Shown here: piece after piece, positions 33,175-42,810 of the stretch
Position numbering within the stretch: position 1 is the first letter of the stretch
Layout of the letters: each line of letters starts with the position of its first letter
Origin: Thermaerobacter marianensis
GTDB taxonomy: Bacteria > Bacillota > Sulfobacillia > DVGY01
Length of the DNA stretch: 53,718 nucleotides
NCBI GenBank assembly: GCA_020724425.1
Contig: DYGY01000014.1
Span: forward strand, 1-53,718
Reading direction: 5' to 3'
Translations under genes and position numbers: made by a program
The notes under the pieces: model-generated
Database searches by the model: none
Seen by the model: only the letters and a program-made list of their open reading frames with translations
What the model was told of the DNA's origin: nothing

Positions 33175-34902
33175 ATGGTACCGCGCAGATATAAAAAACT
33201 AATGGGTAACGTTGGGCTGGTGTTGTTTGTCACCTTTATGATGCTCTCCGTTGTCAATACTGGAGCTGTAATGGCTAATACTACTACCCCTATGGATGTA
33301 GTAGAGGACGTTAAGCCTGGAGATGTTGAAGTTGTAGACAAGACAGTCACTATCACCTATAAATTAGAACCTGTAACTCACACAAGTTTCGATACGGTTG
33401 TTGCCACCCTAATCTGGGACAATGTCCGCTATCAGATGTCAGTGACTGAGGATATCTATAAGGAGACCATTGGTGGTGTGACCTATAGTGTCTATGCTTT
33501 ATTGCAGCTTGTCTATCAGCTTCCAGGAAGTATAACAATACCTGATGGCTTTACGGTAGTGACAACGGTGTATCAGGTTTACGGGGTCGCAGATGTGGTA
33601 TACCTGGACCTCGAGATAAAACCACCACAAATAACACCTACCCCTACCCCTCCACCTCCGACACCAACGCCTGCTCCAGGCTTTGTTGTGTCTGATACTG
33701 CTGCAACTTTAACTGTTAAGGAGCCTACGGTGGATACCGCTACTGATACATCTATAGTTAGTATCTCTGATGATCAGTTAAAGGATATCCTCAAGGATGA
33801 GACAGTCAAGGAAGTAGTTATCAGTATGTCGGAAACGGTTACGAGTGGTTCTCAAGTAGTTTTGAGCAGTGCGGCCGCTAAGGATATTAGGGAATCTGGT
33901 AAGACTCTGTTTGTAAAGACAGGGGATGTTACTCTTAAGATTGCTCCTAATACCTTAAAGGACTTGGATTTTGCTGCTTATGATGAGGTTACCTTCAACG
34001 TTCAAAAGCATTCTGAAGCTGAGGGTAAAGATCTCCTGAGTTCTTCTGGAGTTATTGCTGTTAAGGGGATGAGTGAGAAGTCACCTGTCTATGAGGTCAA
34101 TATTGGTCTTAAGAAGGATGATGTAGCCACTAAGTATACTGGAAAGTTTGCTGAACCTTTAGAGGTAGCTTTCAAGTATACACCTGCAGAAGGCGATAAC
34201 GAGAGGAAGATGGGAGCCTATCGTCTAACCGCTGATGGTTGGGAGTATGTACCTAGTAGGGTGAATACGGCAGATAATCTGGTAATTGCAACCCTATGGA
34301 ATACCAGTAAGTTTACAGTCCTTCTCTATGAGAAGACATTTGGAGATATTGCTGCTCACTGGGCTAGAGCTGATATTGAGCTAATGGCATCTAAGCATAT
34401 TGTTAAGGGTATGAACGACTATGAGTTTGTGCCTGATGCCACAACCACAAGAGCTCAGTTTGCAACCATGCTCGTTAGATCTCTGGGTATACCATTGGTA
34501 GATACAGAGGACGAGACTTTCTCTGATGTCTCAAAGGACAGCTGGTATCACAGCTATGTGGAGACAGCTGCTAATGCAGGCATAGTCTATGGTTATACTG
34601 ATGGAACATTCAAGCCTGAAGATACCATTAGCCGTCAGGAAATGGCTGCTATGATCGTTCGTACCATGGGATTAGCAGACTATGATACCAGCATTACTAC
34701 TGCTGAGACAGATCTCATTCTTGGCACTTATGGAGATGGCCCGAAGGTTGCCTCCTGGGCTAGAGAGACTTCTGCAGTGGCAAGTAAGCTAGGTATTGTT
34801 AGAGGTAGGGCTGAAGGCGTCTGGGCACCTGTAGAAGATGCAACCAGAGCTGAAGCTGCTGTTATGATTCGCCGTATGTTAGAAACACTAGATCAGATGT
34901 AA
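33175..34902 (+). CDS. SLH-anchored surface protein with C-terminal SLH repeats
   Basis: This secreted protein has about 575 residues. ATG 33175 lies 8 bases after AGGAGG; an in-frame start at 33136 overlaps that site. A signal peptide runs to about residue 35 (VNTGAVMA). A beta-rich domain (40-155) precedes a Pro/Thr linker (TPTPTPPPPTPTPAPG), an unrecognised central domain (170-385), and three SLH repeats (about 388-570): DIAAHWARADIELMASKHIV, SWYHSYVETAANAGIVYGYT, and ASWARETSAVASKLGIVRGR. It probably links the exopolysaccharide layer to the wall. Unlike the protein at 21273, its SLH repeats are at the C-terminus. Confidence 0.9.
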   Translation: MVPRRYKKLMGNVGLVLFVTFMMLSVVNTGAVMANTTTPMDVVEDVKPGDVEVVDKTVTITYKLEPVTHTSFDTVVATLIWDNVRYQMSVTEDIYKETIGGVTYSVYALLQLVYQLPGSITIPDGFTVVTTVYQVYGVADVVYLDLEIKPPQITPTPTPPPPTPTPAPGFVVSDTAATLTVKEPTVDTATDTSIVSISDDQLKDILKDETVKEVVISMSETVTSGSQVVLSSAAAKDIRESGKTLFVKTGDVTLKIAPNTLKDLDFAAYDEVTFNVQKHSEAEGKDLLSSSGVIAVKGMSEKSPVYEVNIGLKKDDVATKYTGKFAEPLEVAFKYTPAEGDNERKMGAYRLTADGWEYVPSRVNTADNLVIATLWNTSKFTVLLYEKTFGDIAAHWARADIELMASKHIVKGMNDYEFVPDATTTRAQFATMLVRSLGIPLVDTEDETFSDVSKDSWYHSYVETAANAGIVYGYTDGTFKPEDTISRQEMAAMIVRTMGLADYDTSITTAETDLILGTYGDGPKVASWARETSAVASKLGIVRGRAEGVWAPVEDATRAEAAVMIRRMLETLDQM

Positions 34903-34915
34903 CATTGTTTTTTGG

Positions 34916-34953
34916 GAGCATCACTGCTACCTAAAAGCAGTGATGCTCTTTCT
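34916..34953 (+). terminator. Hairpin terminator after the SLH gene
   Basis: A perfect 13-bp stem, GAGCATCACTGCT (34916-34928) with 34936-34948, is followed by TTTCT only. It probably reduces rather than blocks expression of the next gene. Confidence 0.65.
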
Positions 34954-34979
34954 ACGTTAAAGCAGAGGTGACAGCCAAC

Positions 34980-37343
34980 TTGAAGACTAATCAGGAAATA
35001 GAAACTCAGCCGTTGTTGAATATTGACCTGCGCTTGTTTATCCTACCTGCACTATACTTTATGATCTTCTATTTGCCTCTGGGGAGAGGACTCTATTTTG
35101 AACCAGAATTACTGCCTTTTCAGATGGCGGTAGCCGTATTATTTGCAGTATTGTGGGTGGATAAGGTAGTGCGAAGGGACATGGAGCTGCTTCCAGGAAG
35201 AATCCAATCTCTAGATATCTTTGCTCTGCTATTTGTTTTTGCCTATTTCCAAAGTGTTTTTGTAGCCGTAGATGAACGGGCAGCGGTTGCTGGAGTCCTG
35301 AAGGCCTTGATGTATGTCCTTTTTTATCGTGTTGTCGCTGAACTTAGTATGGATAGAAAAGTACGGGACAGGATATTATCTGTTCTCTTCCTTAGTGGTG
35401 TTATGGTAGCCTTAATTGGTCTTACATCAGCCATGGGGTTATTTAGATATCCCGGAGCTGTTAGTGGACTGAGAATATCTTCTACTCTACAGTATCCTAA
35501 TGCTTTAGCAGCTTACCTTCTTATGGTACATATTATTGGCCTGAGTCAATGGGCTAGAAGAATAGATGGGTGGAGTGCTCTTTTTTATGGTCTTGGAAAC
35601 TTTACTTTTATTCTAGTGATAATAAGTAGTCTGTCTAGGGCTACCTGGATTATATTCCCGTTTGCTGTAGGTCTCCTTATTCTATTAGCACCTAAAGATA
35701 AGCGCTGGTCGATTATCTATCTGGAGATTGTTGCTTTATCAGCTGGAGCTGTGGCGGCTAATGGCCTTTTTCAGGCGTTAAGAAGTTCTGGAGAGATGGT
35801 TGGCCTAAAGTGGATCCTAGCAGGTCTAGCCATAATCATTGCTGGACAGATTGGCTACTGGCTAGTACAGAGGTCACTTGATAGGTTTAGAGTATCAGAC
35901 TTGCAGAGACAGTTTCTTAAGGTTGGGGTTGTTCTTTACACAATCATTGTTGTACTTATATACATAAGTTATGTTGGTCAGGTTTTACCACATGCCTTAT
36001 ATCAGGTAGTTCCTGAACCTGTTTTTGGCAGGGCATCAACCATAAATACAACTGATAACAGCTTATTGGCTAGGTTATATTCAAGCAGTGATGGCGTACA
36101 GATTATTAAAGACTACTCCTTGCGAGGTACTGGAGCCGGGGGTTGGAATGCCCTTTATCATCAATATCAATCATATTTGTACTGGACTACTGAAGTACAT
36201 AACCACTATGTACAGGTATGGATAGAAGCTGGCTTGCTAGGTATTCTTTCTTATGCCTTAATCTGGCTTTCTGTAATATATATATTGTACAAGCTATTAA
36301 GAAACAAAACAGATGAAGATCAATGGCTCATTAGTGCTGGAGTAGGGGTAGGGGTTTTAGCTCTAGGTACTCACAGTGCAGTTGATTTTGACCTTAGTCT
36401 TCCAGGATTAATGTTGGTTGTTTGGGTAGCTTTTGGCTTGCTTCGTGGTCAAATAGCTGAAGAAGAACCTAAGGAACTAGGCAAGAGTTCTTTTGTGGCT
36501 GGACTAGGGAAGTTTTTTTTAGTATTCCTTGTGGCATTTCTTCTATATGTTCCTTCATCACGAATGTATAATGCTGGTAAGGTTGGGGCTCTGGCAGCTC
36601 AAGCATTGTTAAGAGATGAGTATGCCGTGGCTGAAACTCAGTATCTTGAGGCACATAGACTTGACCCCTTTAAGGGTAGTTATGCCGTTGACCTAGCGCA
36701 AATATATACCTTTTATGGCTTGAGTACAGGGGATACTAAGTGGTTTGATGAGGCTTTAACATATCTTGCCTATGGCCTAGAAAAACAACCTAACAACCTA
36801 ACTTTGAGGAGCAAAGCCATTGAAGTTTTAGTTAGGCAGGGTAGATGGGATCTGGCAATCAGCCAGACAGAGTGGTTGACCACTAATCTGCCTTTAGATA
36901 TTCGTAGTTATGAGACTATGGCTCAGGTTAGCTTGCTGGCTGCTCAAGATGCTTTAGATAAGGGGAATAAAGCGGCTAGCAGAACATATCTTGATAAGGC
37001 TTTAGTTCTTCCCGCTAGAGTCGATAGTACCAGCCAAGCAATTACTGATAGAGGCTTAAAAATCAACCGGAGACCCTTAAGATCTACGCCGACACTAGAA
37101 TTGTATAGTGGTCAGGCCTGGCTTCTTAAGGGAGACACCGAAGCGGCAAGAAGCTTTTTAGAACCTCTAATCAAGAACAAAGATGTGGGTAAGGAGGCCA
37201 CTATTTGGTTAGCAGTTATTGAATACTTAGAGGGAAACCTTGAAGGGTCTGCCGTATTGCTGTTGGCTTTGGCTGATGATGAGCAGGCGCTATCAAGGTT
37301 TGAAAAGATTCTCTGGTCATATAGAGAACTACAGGAATACTAG
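34980..37343 (+). CDS. O-antigen ligase/polymerase-like membrane protein with TPR-like tail
   Basis: This protein of about 787 residues probably polymerises or transfers the exopolysaccharide outside the membrane. It has about 12-14 hydrophobic segments up to residue 540, including the Wzy_C region with GTGAGGWNALYHQYQSY and TTEVHNHYVQVWIEAGLLGI, the usual loop with a conserved His. The C-terminal 240 residues are soluble and look like TPR helices (TQYLEAHRLDPFKGSYAVDL). TTG 34980 is preferred because AGAGGTG at 34964 is its ribosome site; that site includes the alternative GTG 34968. Confidence 0.87.
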   Translation: MKTNQEIETQPLLNIDLRLFILPALYFMIFYLPLGRGLYFEPELLPFQMAVAVLFAVLWVDKVVRRDMELLPGRIQSLDIFALLFVFAYFQSVFVAVDERAAVAGVLKALMYVLFYRVVAELSMDRKVRDRILSVLFLSGVMVALIGLTSAMGLFRYPGAVSGLRISSTLQYPNALAAYLLMVHIIGLSQWARRIDGWSALFYGLGNFTFILVIISSLSRATWIIFPFAVGLLILLAPKDKRWSIIYLEIVALSAGAVAANGLFQALRSSGEMVGLKWILAGLAIIIAGQIGYWLVQRSLDRFRVSDLQRQFLKVGVVLYTIIVVLIYISYVGQVLPHALYQVVPEPVFGRASTINTTDNSLLARLYSSSDGVQIIKDYSLRGTGAGGWNALYHQYQSYLYWTTEVHNHYVQVWIEAGLLGILSYALIWLSVIYILYKLLRNKTDEDQWLISAGVGVGVLALGTHSAVDFDLSLPGLMLVVWVAFGLLRGQIAEEEPKELGKSSFVAGLGKFFLVFLVAFLLYVPSSRMYNAGKVGALAAQALLRDEYAVAETQYLEAHRLDPFKGSYAVDLAQIYTFYGLSTGDTKWFDEALTYLAYGLEKQPNNLTLRSKAIEVLVRQGRWDLAISQTEWLTTNLPLDIRSYETMAQVSLLAAQDALDKGNKAASRTYLDKALVLPARVDSTSQAITDRGLKINRRPLRSTPTLELYSGQAWLLKGDTEAARSFLEPLIKNKDVGKEATIWLAVIEYLEGNLEGSAVLLLALADDEQALSRFEKILWSYRELQEY

Positions 37344-37367
37344 ATGAGCAAAAGGGTGGTGGTTTAG

Positions 37368-38693
37368 ATGCAAAATGAAGATCAAGGAATGGTCGAGATT
37401 GACTTAAGAGAGTATCTTGGTATCTTGAAGAAATGGCGCTGGGTAATCGTTCTCATTACAGTCGTGGCGGTAGGAACGGCAGGTGTTCTCAGTTTCTTTG
37501 TCCTGCCTCCAGTGTATCAGGCAGAGGTCACTTTACTGGTGAACAGGACCTCATCAACAAAAACAACCTATCAACAACCAGAAACACTAGAATCTGCAGT
37601 TAGTCCTTTTTCCAAGCTACCTGAGATGACACTAAATACCTATGTAGCTCAGGTGACCAATCCAAAGCTATTGGGTAGGGTGAGGGATAATTTGGGTCTT
37701 GATCCAGAAGTTTATACAATTAATCGTCTTTCCAACATGGTTAGTGCTAGTGTGGTCAAAGATAGCAATCTCATCAACATTAAAGTAGAACACACAGATC
37801 CTATTCTCGCTAGGGAAATTGCTGATTCGGTCAGTGAGGAACTCCTAGTTTTCATTAGTGAAGCCAATGAAGAACAATTAGCAAAGTCTGTGGAGTTACT
37901 AGATCGACAGTTAATAGAGGTGAGTGCTGAGCTGCTGACAACTGAGGAGCAGATAAAGAACAATGAAGCACAACCAAGAAGTCTTGACTTTGTTCGTGAT
38001 GAATTAGATTCTGCAAAGCAAATGCTGAGTAAATATAGGTCACAACGAGTTCAAGTAGACTTAGACATTTATGTTTTGGAAAGCAAGTTAGCGGAACTTA
38101 ATAGTCAGTTAGCAATGATACCCCCTACAATAGTCACTGAAGAGATTAGCTACGTTGAAGGGGAAAACGGAGAAGAACAGATAATTACCAGGAGTGAACA
38201 GGTTAATCCTTCATATACAGAAATCTCTAGAAGAAGAGAAGAGACTGTGAGTGAGCTAAGTGGTAAGCAGGCTGAGGCATCATTTTTGATCAAAGAGATT
38301 GAGAGGTTAACTGTAAGGTCTGAGGAACTGCAAGCAGAAGTAACTGAAAAGAGAGTAGAGCAGGAACAGTTAGCTCGAAAGGCTGCTCAATTAGAGCAAA
38401 CATATAACCTGTTAACTAATACAATTGCTGAGACTCAGATCGTTCAGGCAATAAATATAGGTGAGACTGATGTTATGATTACAGCTCCTGCTGAAACCCC
38501 TACTGTTCCTATCAAGCCAAATAAGTCTTTGAATATGGCGGTTGCCGCAGTATTGGCAGCAATGATTGGTATATTCCTAGCATTTGTACTTGAGTATTTT
38601 GATAATACAGTGAAGACTGCTGAGGATGTTCAGAAACACGGGGGCATTCCAACACTTGGTAGTATTCCGAGAATAGAACCATTTGAGAAATAG
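37368..38693 (+). CDS. Wzz/GumC-type chain-length regulator (copy 2, long form)
   Basis: This 441-residue protein has the same plan as the copy at 29484, starting with EIDLREYLGILKKWRWVIVL, but with a long extracellular coiled coil (about residues 155-345, rich in Glu, Leu and Gln). Transmembrane helices lie at about 22-43 and 388-408. A Pro-rich segment, PTVPIKPNKSLN, precedes the second helix. It is followed by its own BY-kinase, so the locus has two complete polysaccharide co-polymerase systems of different size. Confidence 0.92.
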   Translation: MQNEDQGMVEIDLREYLGILKKWRWVIVLITVVAVGTAGVLSFFVLPPVYQAEVTLLVNRTSSTKTTYQQPETLESAVSPFSKLPEMTLNTYVAQVTNPKLLGRVRDNLGLDPEVYTINRLSNMVSASVVKDSNLINIKVEHTDPILAREIADSVSEELLVFISEANEEQLAKSVELLDRQLIEVSAELLTTEEQIKNNEAQPRSLDFVRDELDSAKQMLSKYRSQRVQVDLDIYVLESKLAELNSQLAMIPPTIVTEEISYVEGENGEEQIITRSEQVNPSYTEISRRREETVSELSGKQAEASFLIKEIERLTVRSEELQAEVTEKRVEQEQLARKAAQLEQTYNLLTNTIAETQIVQAINIGETDVMITAPAETPTVPIKPNKSLNMAVAAVLAAMIGIFLAFVLEYFDNTVKTAEDVQKHGGIPTLGSIPRIEPFEK

Positions 38694-38718
38694 GGTTGTT
38701 AGGGAAAGGAGGAGACTA

Positions 38719-39423
38719 ATGGGAAGAAATGGAGTAGTTAAGAAGAAATATAATAACCAGTTGGTGACTCATCTACATCCTAAATCACCGGTTTCGGAAG
38801 CATACAGAACCCTTAGAACTAATCTTCAGTATACTCTGCCGGGAGGGGAACTACGAAGTCTTTTAGTTACCAGTGCAGGACCTGATGAAGGTAAGTCACT
38901 AACCCTTGCTAATCTTGGTGTAATTATTGCTCAGTCAGGGAAGCGTGTATTAATTATAGATGCTGATTTAAGAAAACCATCTCAACATAAAATTCTTGAA
39001 CTCAGCAATAGAGCTGGTCTGACAAATGTTTTGGTCAGCACTGAGCAAATAGATGAATTGGTTATACCTACTGAAATAGATAACTTGTACTTGTTGCCAA
39101 GTGGACCTATACCTCCTAATCCTGCTGAACTGTTAAATAGTCAGCGGGCCAAGGATATTGTTAATGAGGCTAAAGAGAAGTATGATGTGGTTCTGATTGA
39201 TTCACCACCTAGTCTAGCTGTCACAGATTCTTCATTACTAGCGAAGCTAACAGATGGTGTTCTGCTTGTTATTCGTTCAGGTGTAACTAGGCAGGAACCA
39301 CTAGCAGATACCGTAAAGACTCTTGAGAAAACCGGTACGAAGATTCTAGGAGCCGTGTTAAATGAGGTCTTATATAACAGGAAAGAGTACCACTATTACT
39401 ATTACTATAGTGACTCAGAATAA
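38719..39423 (+). CDS. BY-type tyrosine kinase CpsD/CapB-like (copy 2)
   Basis: This 234-residue kinase has Walker A SAGPDEGKSLTLANL (52-66), Walker A' VLIIDADLRKPS and Walker B VVLIDSPPSLA. Its C-terminus carries a strong Tyr cluster, KEYHYYYYYSDSE, six Tyr in all, unlike the three in copy 1. ATG 38719 follows AAAGGAGG; the longer frame from 38683 would overlap the Wzz gene. It is likely a target of the CpsB phosphatase encoded at 32309. Confidence 0.93.
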   Translation: MGRNGVVKKKYNNQLVTHLHPKSPVSEAYRTLRTNLQYTLPGGELRSLLVTSAGPDEGKSLTLANLGVIIAQSGKRVLIIDADLRKPSQHKILELSNRAGLTNVLVSTEQIDELVIPTEIDNLYLLPSGPIPPNPAELLNSQRAKDIVNEAKEKYDVVLIDSPPSLAVTDSSLLAKLTDGVLLVIRSGVTRQEPLADTVKTLEKTGTKILGAVLNEVLYNRKEYHYYYYYSDSE

Positions 39424-39440
39424 TAGTTAGAGGTGGTTAT

Positions 39441-41270
39441 ATGTCAGGCAAAACGCGGATGGTTTTGCTAATTACCCTGGATATAGTGGCTATCTTTATG
39501 GCTGGAATTATCGCTCTTTGGCTTAGATTTGAGGGGCAAATGCCTGGACAATACTTGACTGAATATTTACAAACCATATGGCTCTATCTCCTACTTGTTC
39601 CGATAGTACATGGATTCTTCGGCTTATATAACAGATTATGGCGTTACGCTAGTATAAGGGAATTAATTAGTATTGTGCTTGCCGTTACTGTTGGAATGCT
39701 AAGTTATGCCTTTATCATGCTAGTTACACCAGGAGCCTTCCCAAGAAGTGTCCTTGTACTGATGTGGCTTCTTGGTATTTTCCTTGTTGGTTCAATACGG
39801 TTTGTTATTAGAGTCAAACAGGAACTATTAAATGGTAATGGGCATCAGGGAATCAAGAGGACACTGATTGTCGGGGCTGGCGATGCTGGTACAATGATGG
39901 CTAAAGAGATTAATAAGCATTCTGAGCTAGAGTATAAAGTTGTAGGGTTTGCAGATGATAATCCCCATAAGAAGGGATACATAGTTGCAGGCGTTCCTGT
40001 TTTGGGAACTGCAGCTGATATTCAGGAAATTGTTGAAAGGCAAGAGATTGAAGAGATAATTATTGCTATGCCCAGTGCTCCTGGAAAGGTGATAAGACAG
40101 ATAATTCATGCCTGTGATGATTTAGATGTCAGGGTTAGAACCGTACCAGGGCTATTTGAGCTAGTAAATGATAGCGTTAGTTTAAGCCAGGTTAGAGAAG
40201 TGCAGATTGAGGATTTGCTAGGAAGAGCAGAAATCAAAGTTGATCTAGGAGAGATTGGAGCTTTTCTTTCTGATAAGGTTGTTTTGGTAACAGGTGCTGG
40301 AGGTTCGATAGGTTCAGAAATATGTAGACAGGTAGCGCGATTTAAGCCAGAAACTCTTTTGCTCTTTGGCCATGGGGAAAACACCATATATGATATCGAT
40401 CTGGAATTAAAAGAGAAGTTTCCACACCTTGAAGTAATTCCGTTGGTAGGTGATATCCAGGATCGCTATAGAGTTGAAGAAGTCTTTTCAGTATACCAAC
40501 CAGAGGTTGTTTTTCACGCAGCAGCACATAAACATGTACCCTTGATGGAAATTAGTCCTGCTGAGGCTGTTAAGAACAATATTTTTGGGACACAGAATAT
40601 CGCAGAAATGGCTATAGAATATGGGGTTGAACGCTTTGTCCTTATATCTACAGATAAGGCAGTAAATCCTAAAAGCGTAATGGGTGGTAGCAAACGAGCA
40701 GCTGAAATACTAATTCAGGAATATAATCGCAAGAGTAATACAAAGTTTGTAGCTGTTCGTTTTGGTAATGTCCTTGGTAGCAGAGGGAGCGTGGTACCTC
40801 TGTTCAAGAAGCAGATTATTCAGGGAGGCCCAATCACAGTTACCCATCAAGATATGACTCGCTATTTTATGACCATTCCCGAAGCAGTCTCACTAGTCAT
40901 TCAGGCAGCAGCAATGGGTAATGGTGGTGAGGTCTTTGTTCTTGATATGGGTGAACCCGTAAAAATTGTTGACCTCGCCAAGGATATGATTCGCTTAAGT
41001 GGATTGGAATTAGGTAGAGACATTGAGATAGTCTTTACGGGCATGAGACCTGGAGAAAAACTCCATGAAGAGATCTTTTTTGATGAAGAGAGTATGGTAG
41101 CCACTAGACACAATCGCATTTATGTTTCCCGCTGTGAAAGCATGGCACCGGAGATGGGCTTTGAACAGTGGTTAGCAGCCTTAAGAGAAGCAGCAGCATC
41201 CGGAACCGATGACAGTATACGTTTGCTACTAATGTTGTCAGTTCACTCCGAAAAGACACAAGCAATATAG
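39441..41270 (+). CDS. CapD/PglF-type nucleotide-sugar 4,6-dehydratase
   Basis: This 609-residue membrane enzyme converts UDP-GlcNAc-type sugars to 4-keto-6-deoxy forms for polymer synthesis. Four transmembrane helices lie in residues 1-125. A first nucleotide-binding domain follows (VGAGDAGTMMAKEI, near 148). The catalytic SDR domain starts near 276 with VLVTGAGGSIGSEI. Family-specific residues are present: STDKAVNPKSVMGGSKRAAE, in which Met replaces the usual SDR Tyr and the Thr-Asp-Lys set is kept, as in PglF. It is the last gene before a strong terminator. Confidence 0.94.
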   Translation: MSGKTRMVLLITLDIVAIFMAGIIALWLRFEGQMPGQYLTEYLQTIWLYLLLVPIVHGFFGLYNRLWRYASIRELISIVLAVTVGMLSYAFIMLVTPGAFPRSVLVLMWLLGIFLVGSIRFVIRVKQELLNGNGHQGIKRTLIVGAGDAGTMMAKEINKHSELEYKVVGFADDNPHKKGYIVAGVPVLGTAADIQEIVERQEIEEIIIAMPSAPGKVIRQIIHACDDLDVRVRTVPGLFELVNDSVSLSQVREVQIEDLLGRAEIKVDLGEIGAFLSDKVVLVTGAGGSIGSEICRQVARFKPETLLLFGHGENTIYDIDLELKEKFPHLEVIPLVGDIQDRYRVEEVFSVYQPEVVFHAAAHKHVPLMEISPAEAVKNNIFGTQNIAEMAIEYGVERFVLISTDKAVNPKSVMGGSKRAAEILIQEYNRKSNTKFVAVRFGNVLGSRGSVVPLFKKQIIQGGPITVTHQDMTRYFMTIPEAVSLVIQAAAMGNGGEVFVLDMGEPVKIVDLAKDMIRLSGLELGRDIEIVFTGMRPGEKLHEEIFFDEESMVATRHNRIYVSRCESMAPEMGFEQWLAALREAAASGTDDSIRLLLMLSVHSEKTQAI

Positions 41271-41275
41271 CTACT

Positions 41276-41319
41276 AAGGGAGGCAACAGTTGATAACGAC
41301 AGCCTCCCTTTTGTATTTT
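41276..41319 (+). terminator. Terminator of the exopolysaccharide operon
   Basis: AAGGGAGGC (41276-41284) pairs with GCCTCCCTT (41302-41310), with an inner GTTG/CGAC helix, then TTGTATTTT. The 150 bases that follow hold a TATAAT at 41380-41385, possibly the -10 box of the citrate synthase gene, without a good -35. Confidence 0.85.
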
Positions 41320-41465
41320 CGTTTTCTATGGTGATTTTCGTTAAATTTATGGGTTGGCTATACGCCTTCAGTGTATTAATATAATAAATAGGGGTGTTAT
41401 TTGCTCATTTTGTACTTGGATTCACAAAAAGGTATTGTTAGGATGACAAACAGAGGAGGGTTTGT

Positions 41466-42773
41466 ATGCCGAATATGAAAGAGACTTTAGCTCAAAAAGT
41501 CGAAGAACATCGAAAACGCACATCACGTTTAATCAATGAACATGGTGATGTGGAAATCGGCAAAGTAACGATTGCACAGACTATCGGTGGGATGAGAGGA
41601 ATTAAAGCTTTAGTAACGGATATCTCCTATTTAGATCCTTATGAAGGTATCAGGTTCAGGGGTTTTACCATACCAGAGGTAATGGAAACACTTCCTAAAC
41701 CAGCCGGGGCTGAGATGCCATATGTAGAGGGGTTCTTCTACCTACTCCTAACTGGCGAGATACCCACAGAAGCTGAGGTGCAAGAAGTTATCGAGGAATT
41801 TAGGAACAGAAAACAGGTTCCTCAGTATGTATTTGATTTACTCAGAACAATGCCACGTGATACCCATCCAATGACAATGTTTTCTAGTGCCGTTTTGGCT
41901 ATGCAAAGGGATTCTGTTTTTGCACAGGCCTATGCAGAAGGTCAAGCTAACAAGAACAACTACTGGGAGTACATGTATGAAGATTCACTTAATCTGTTAG
42001 CCAAATTGCCAACTATCGCTGCATATATCTACCGAATGAAGTACAAAGATGACACCCCAATCGAGTCCGATCCAAACTTGGATTTTGGTGCTGATTTTGC
42101 CCATATGATGGGTGTAGACGCTCCCTATGATGATGTAATGAGAATGTACTTTATTCTTCATTCCGATCATGAGAGTGGTAATGTTTCTGCTCACGCTACA
42201 CATCTTGTTGCATCCGCACTATCTGATGCATACTACTCACTTTCCGCTGGGTTAAATGGTCTGGCTGGTCCACTACATGGTCTCGCTAACCAGGAAGTCC
42301 TCAAATGGCTACAAGAACTACTAGCTAACATGGGTGGTTCTGCTCCTACCGAAGAAGAGCTAAAACAATTCTGCTGGGATACGTTAAATAATGGTCAGGT
42401 CATTCCTGGATACGGCCACGCTGTGTTAAGAAAGACTGATCCTAGGTATATGGCACAGAGAGAATTTGCTCTCAAACATTTACCTGATGATGAATTATTT
42501 AAGGTTGTCAGTATGCTCTATGACATTGTTCCAGATATTCTGGTAGAACAGGGTAAAGCGAAGAATCCTTGGCCAAATGTCGATGCTCATTCAGGAGTGA
42601 TTCAGTGGTACTATGGAGTTAAAGAGTATGATTTCTACACAGTCATGTTTGGTGTAGGTAGAGCTCTTGGTGTATTAGCAAACATAACATGGGCTAGAGC
42701 ATTAGGTTACCCAATCGAAAGACCAAAATCGGTAACTACGGACATGTTAGAGGAAATGGCAGGAATTAAATAG
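41466..42773 (+). CDS. Citrate synthase, eukaryote-like (mitochondrial-type) form
   Basis: It condenses acetyl-CoA and oxaloacetate to citrate. The 435 residues resemble the animal mitochondrial enzyme far more than common bacterial GltA. Blocks recalled from pig citrate synthase recur almost unchanged: HSDHESGNVSAHATHLVAS (catalytic His), LNGLAGPLHGLANQEVL, VPGYGHAVLRKTDPRY-like IPGYGHAVLRKTDPRYM (second His) and KNPWPNVDAHSGV (catalytic Asp). ATG 41466 follows AGAGGAGG. It is a single-gene unit with its own terminator. Eukaryote-like citrate synthases are known from some bacteria such as Geobacter, so transfer between bacteria is likelier than recent transfer from eukaryotes. Confidence 0.95.
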   Translation: MPNMKETLAQKVEEHRKRTSRLINEHGDVEIGKVTIAQTIGGMRGIKALVTDISYLDPYEGIRFRGFTIPEVMETLPKPAGAEMPYVEGFFYLLLTGEIPTEAEVQEVIEEFRNRKQVPQYVFDLLRTMPRDTHPMTMFSSAVLAMQRDSVFAQAYAEGQANKNNYWEYMYEDSLNLLAKLPTIAAYIYRMKYKDDTPIESDPNLDFGADFAHMMGVDAPYDDVMRMYFILHSDHESGNVSAHATHLVASALSDAYYSLSAGLNGLAGPLHGLANQEVLKWLQELLANMGGSAPTEEELKQFCWDTLNNGQVIPGYGHAVLRKTDPRYMAQREFALKHLPDDELFKVVSMLYDIVPDILVEQGKAKNPWPNVDAHSGVIQWYYGVKEYDFYTVMFGVGRALGVLANITWARALGYPIERPKSVTTDMLEEMAGIK

Positions 42774-42783
42774 AGACAAAAAC

Positions 42784-42807
42784 GCCCCCGGAAAATCGGG
42801 GGCTTTT
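42784..42807. terminator. Bidirectional terminator between convergent genes
   Basis: GCCCCCG (42784-42790) pairs with CGGGGGC (42797-42803), with TTTT after it on the plus strand and a run of Ts on the minus strand. It serves both the citrate synthase gene and the convergent FAD gene. Confidence 0.92.
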
Positions 42808-42810
42808 AGT

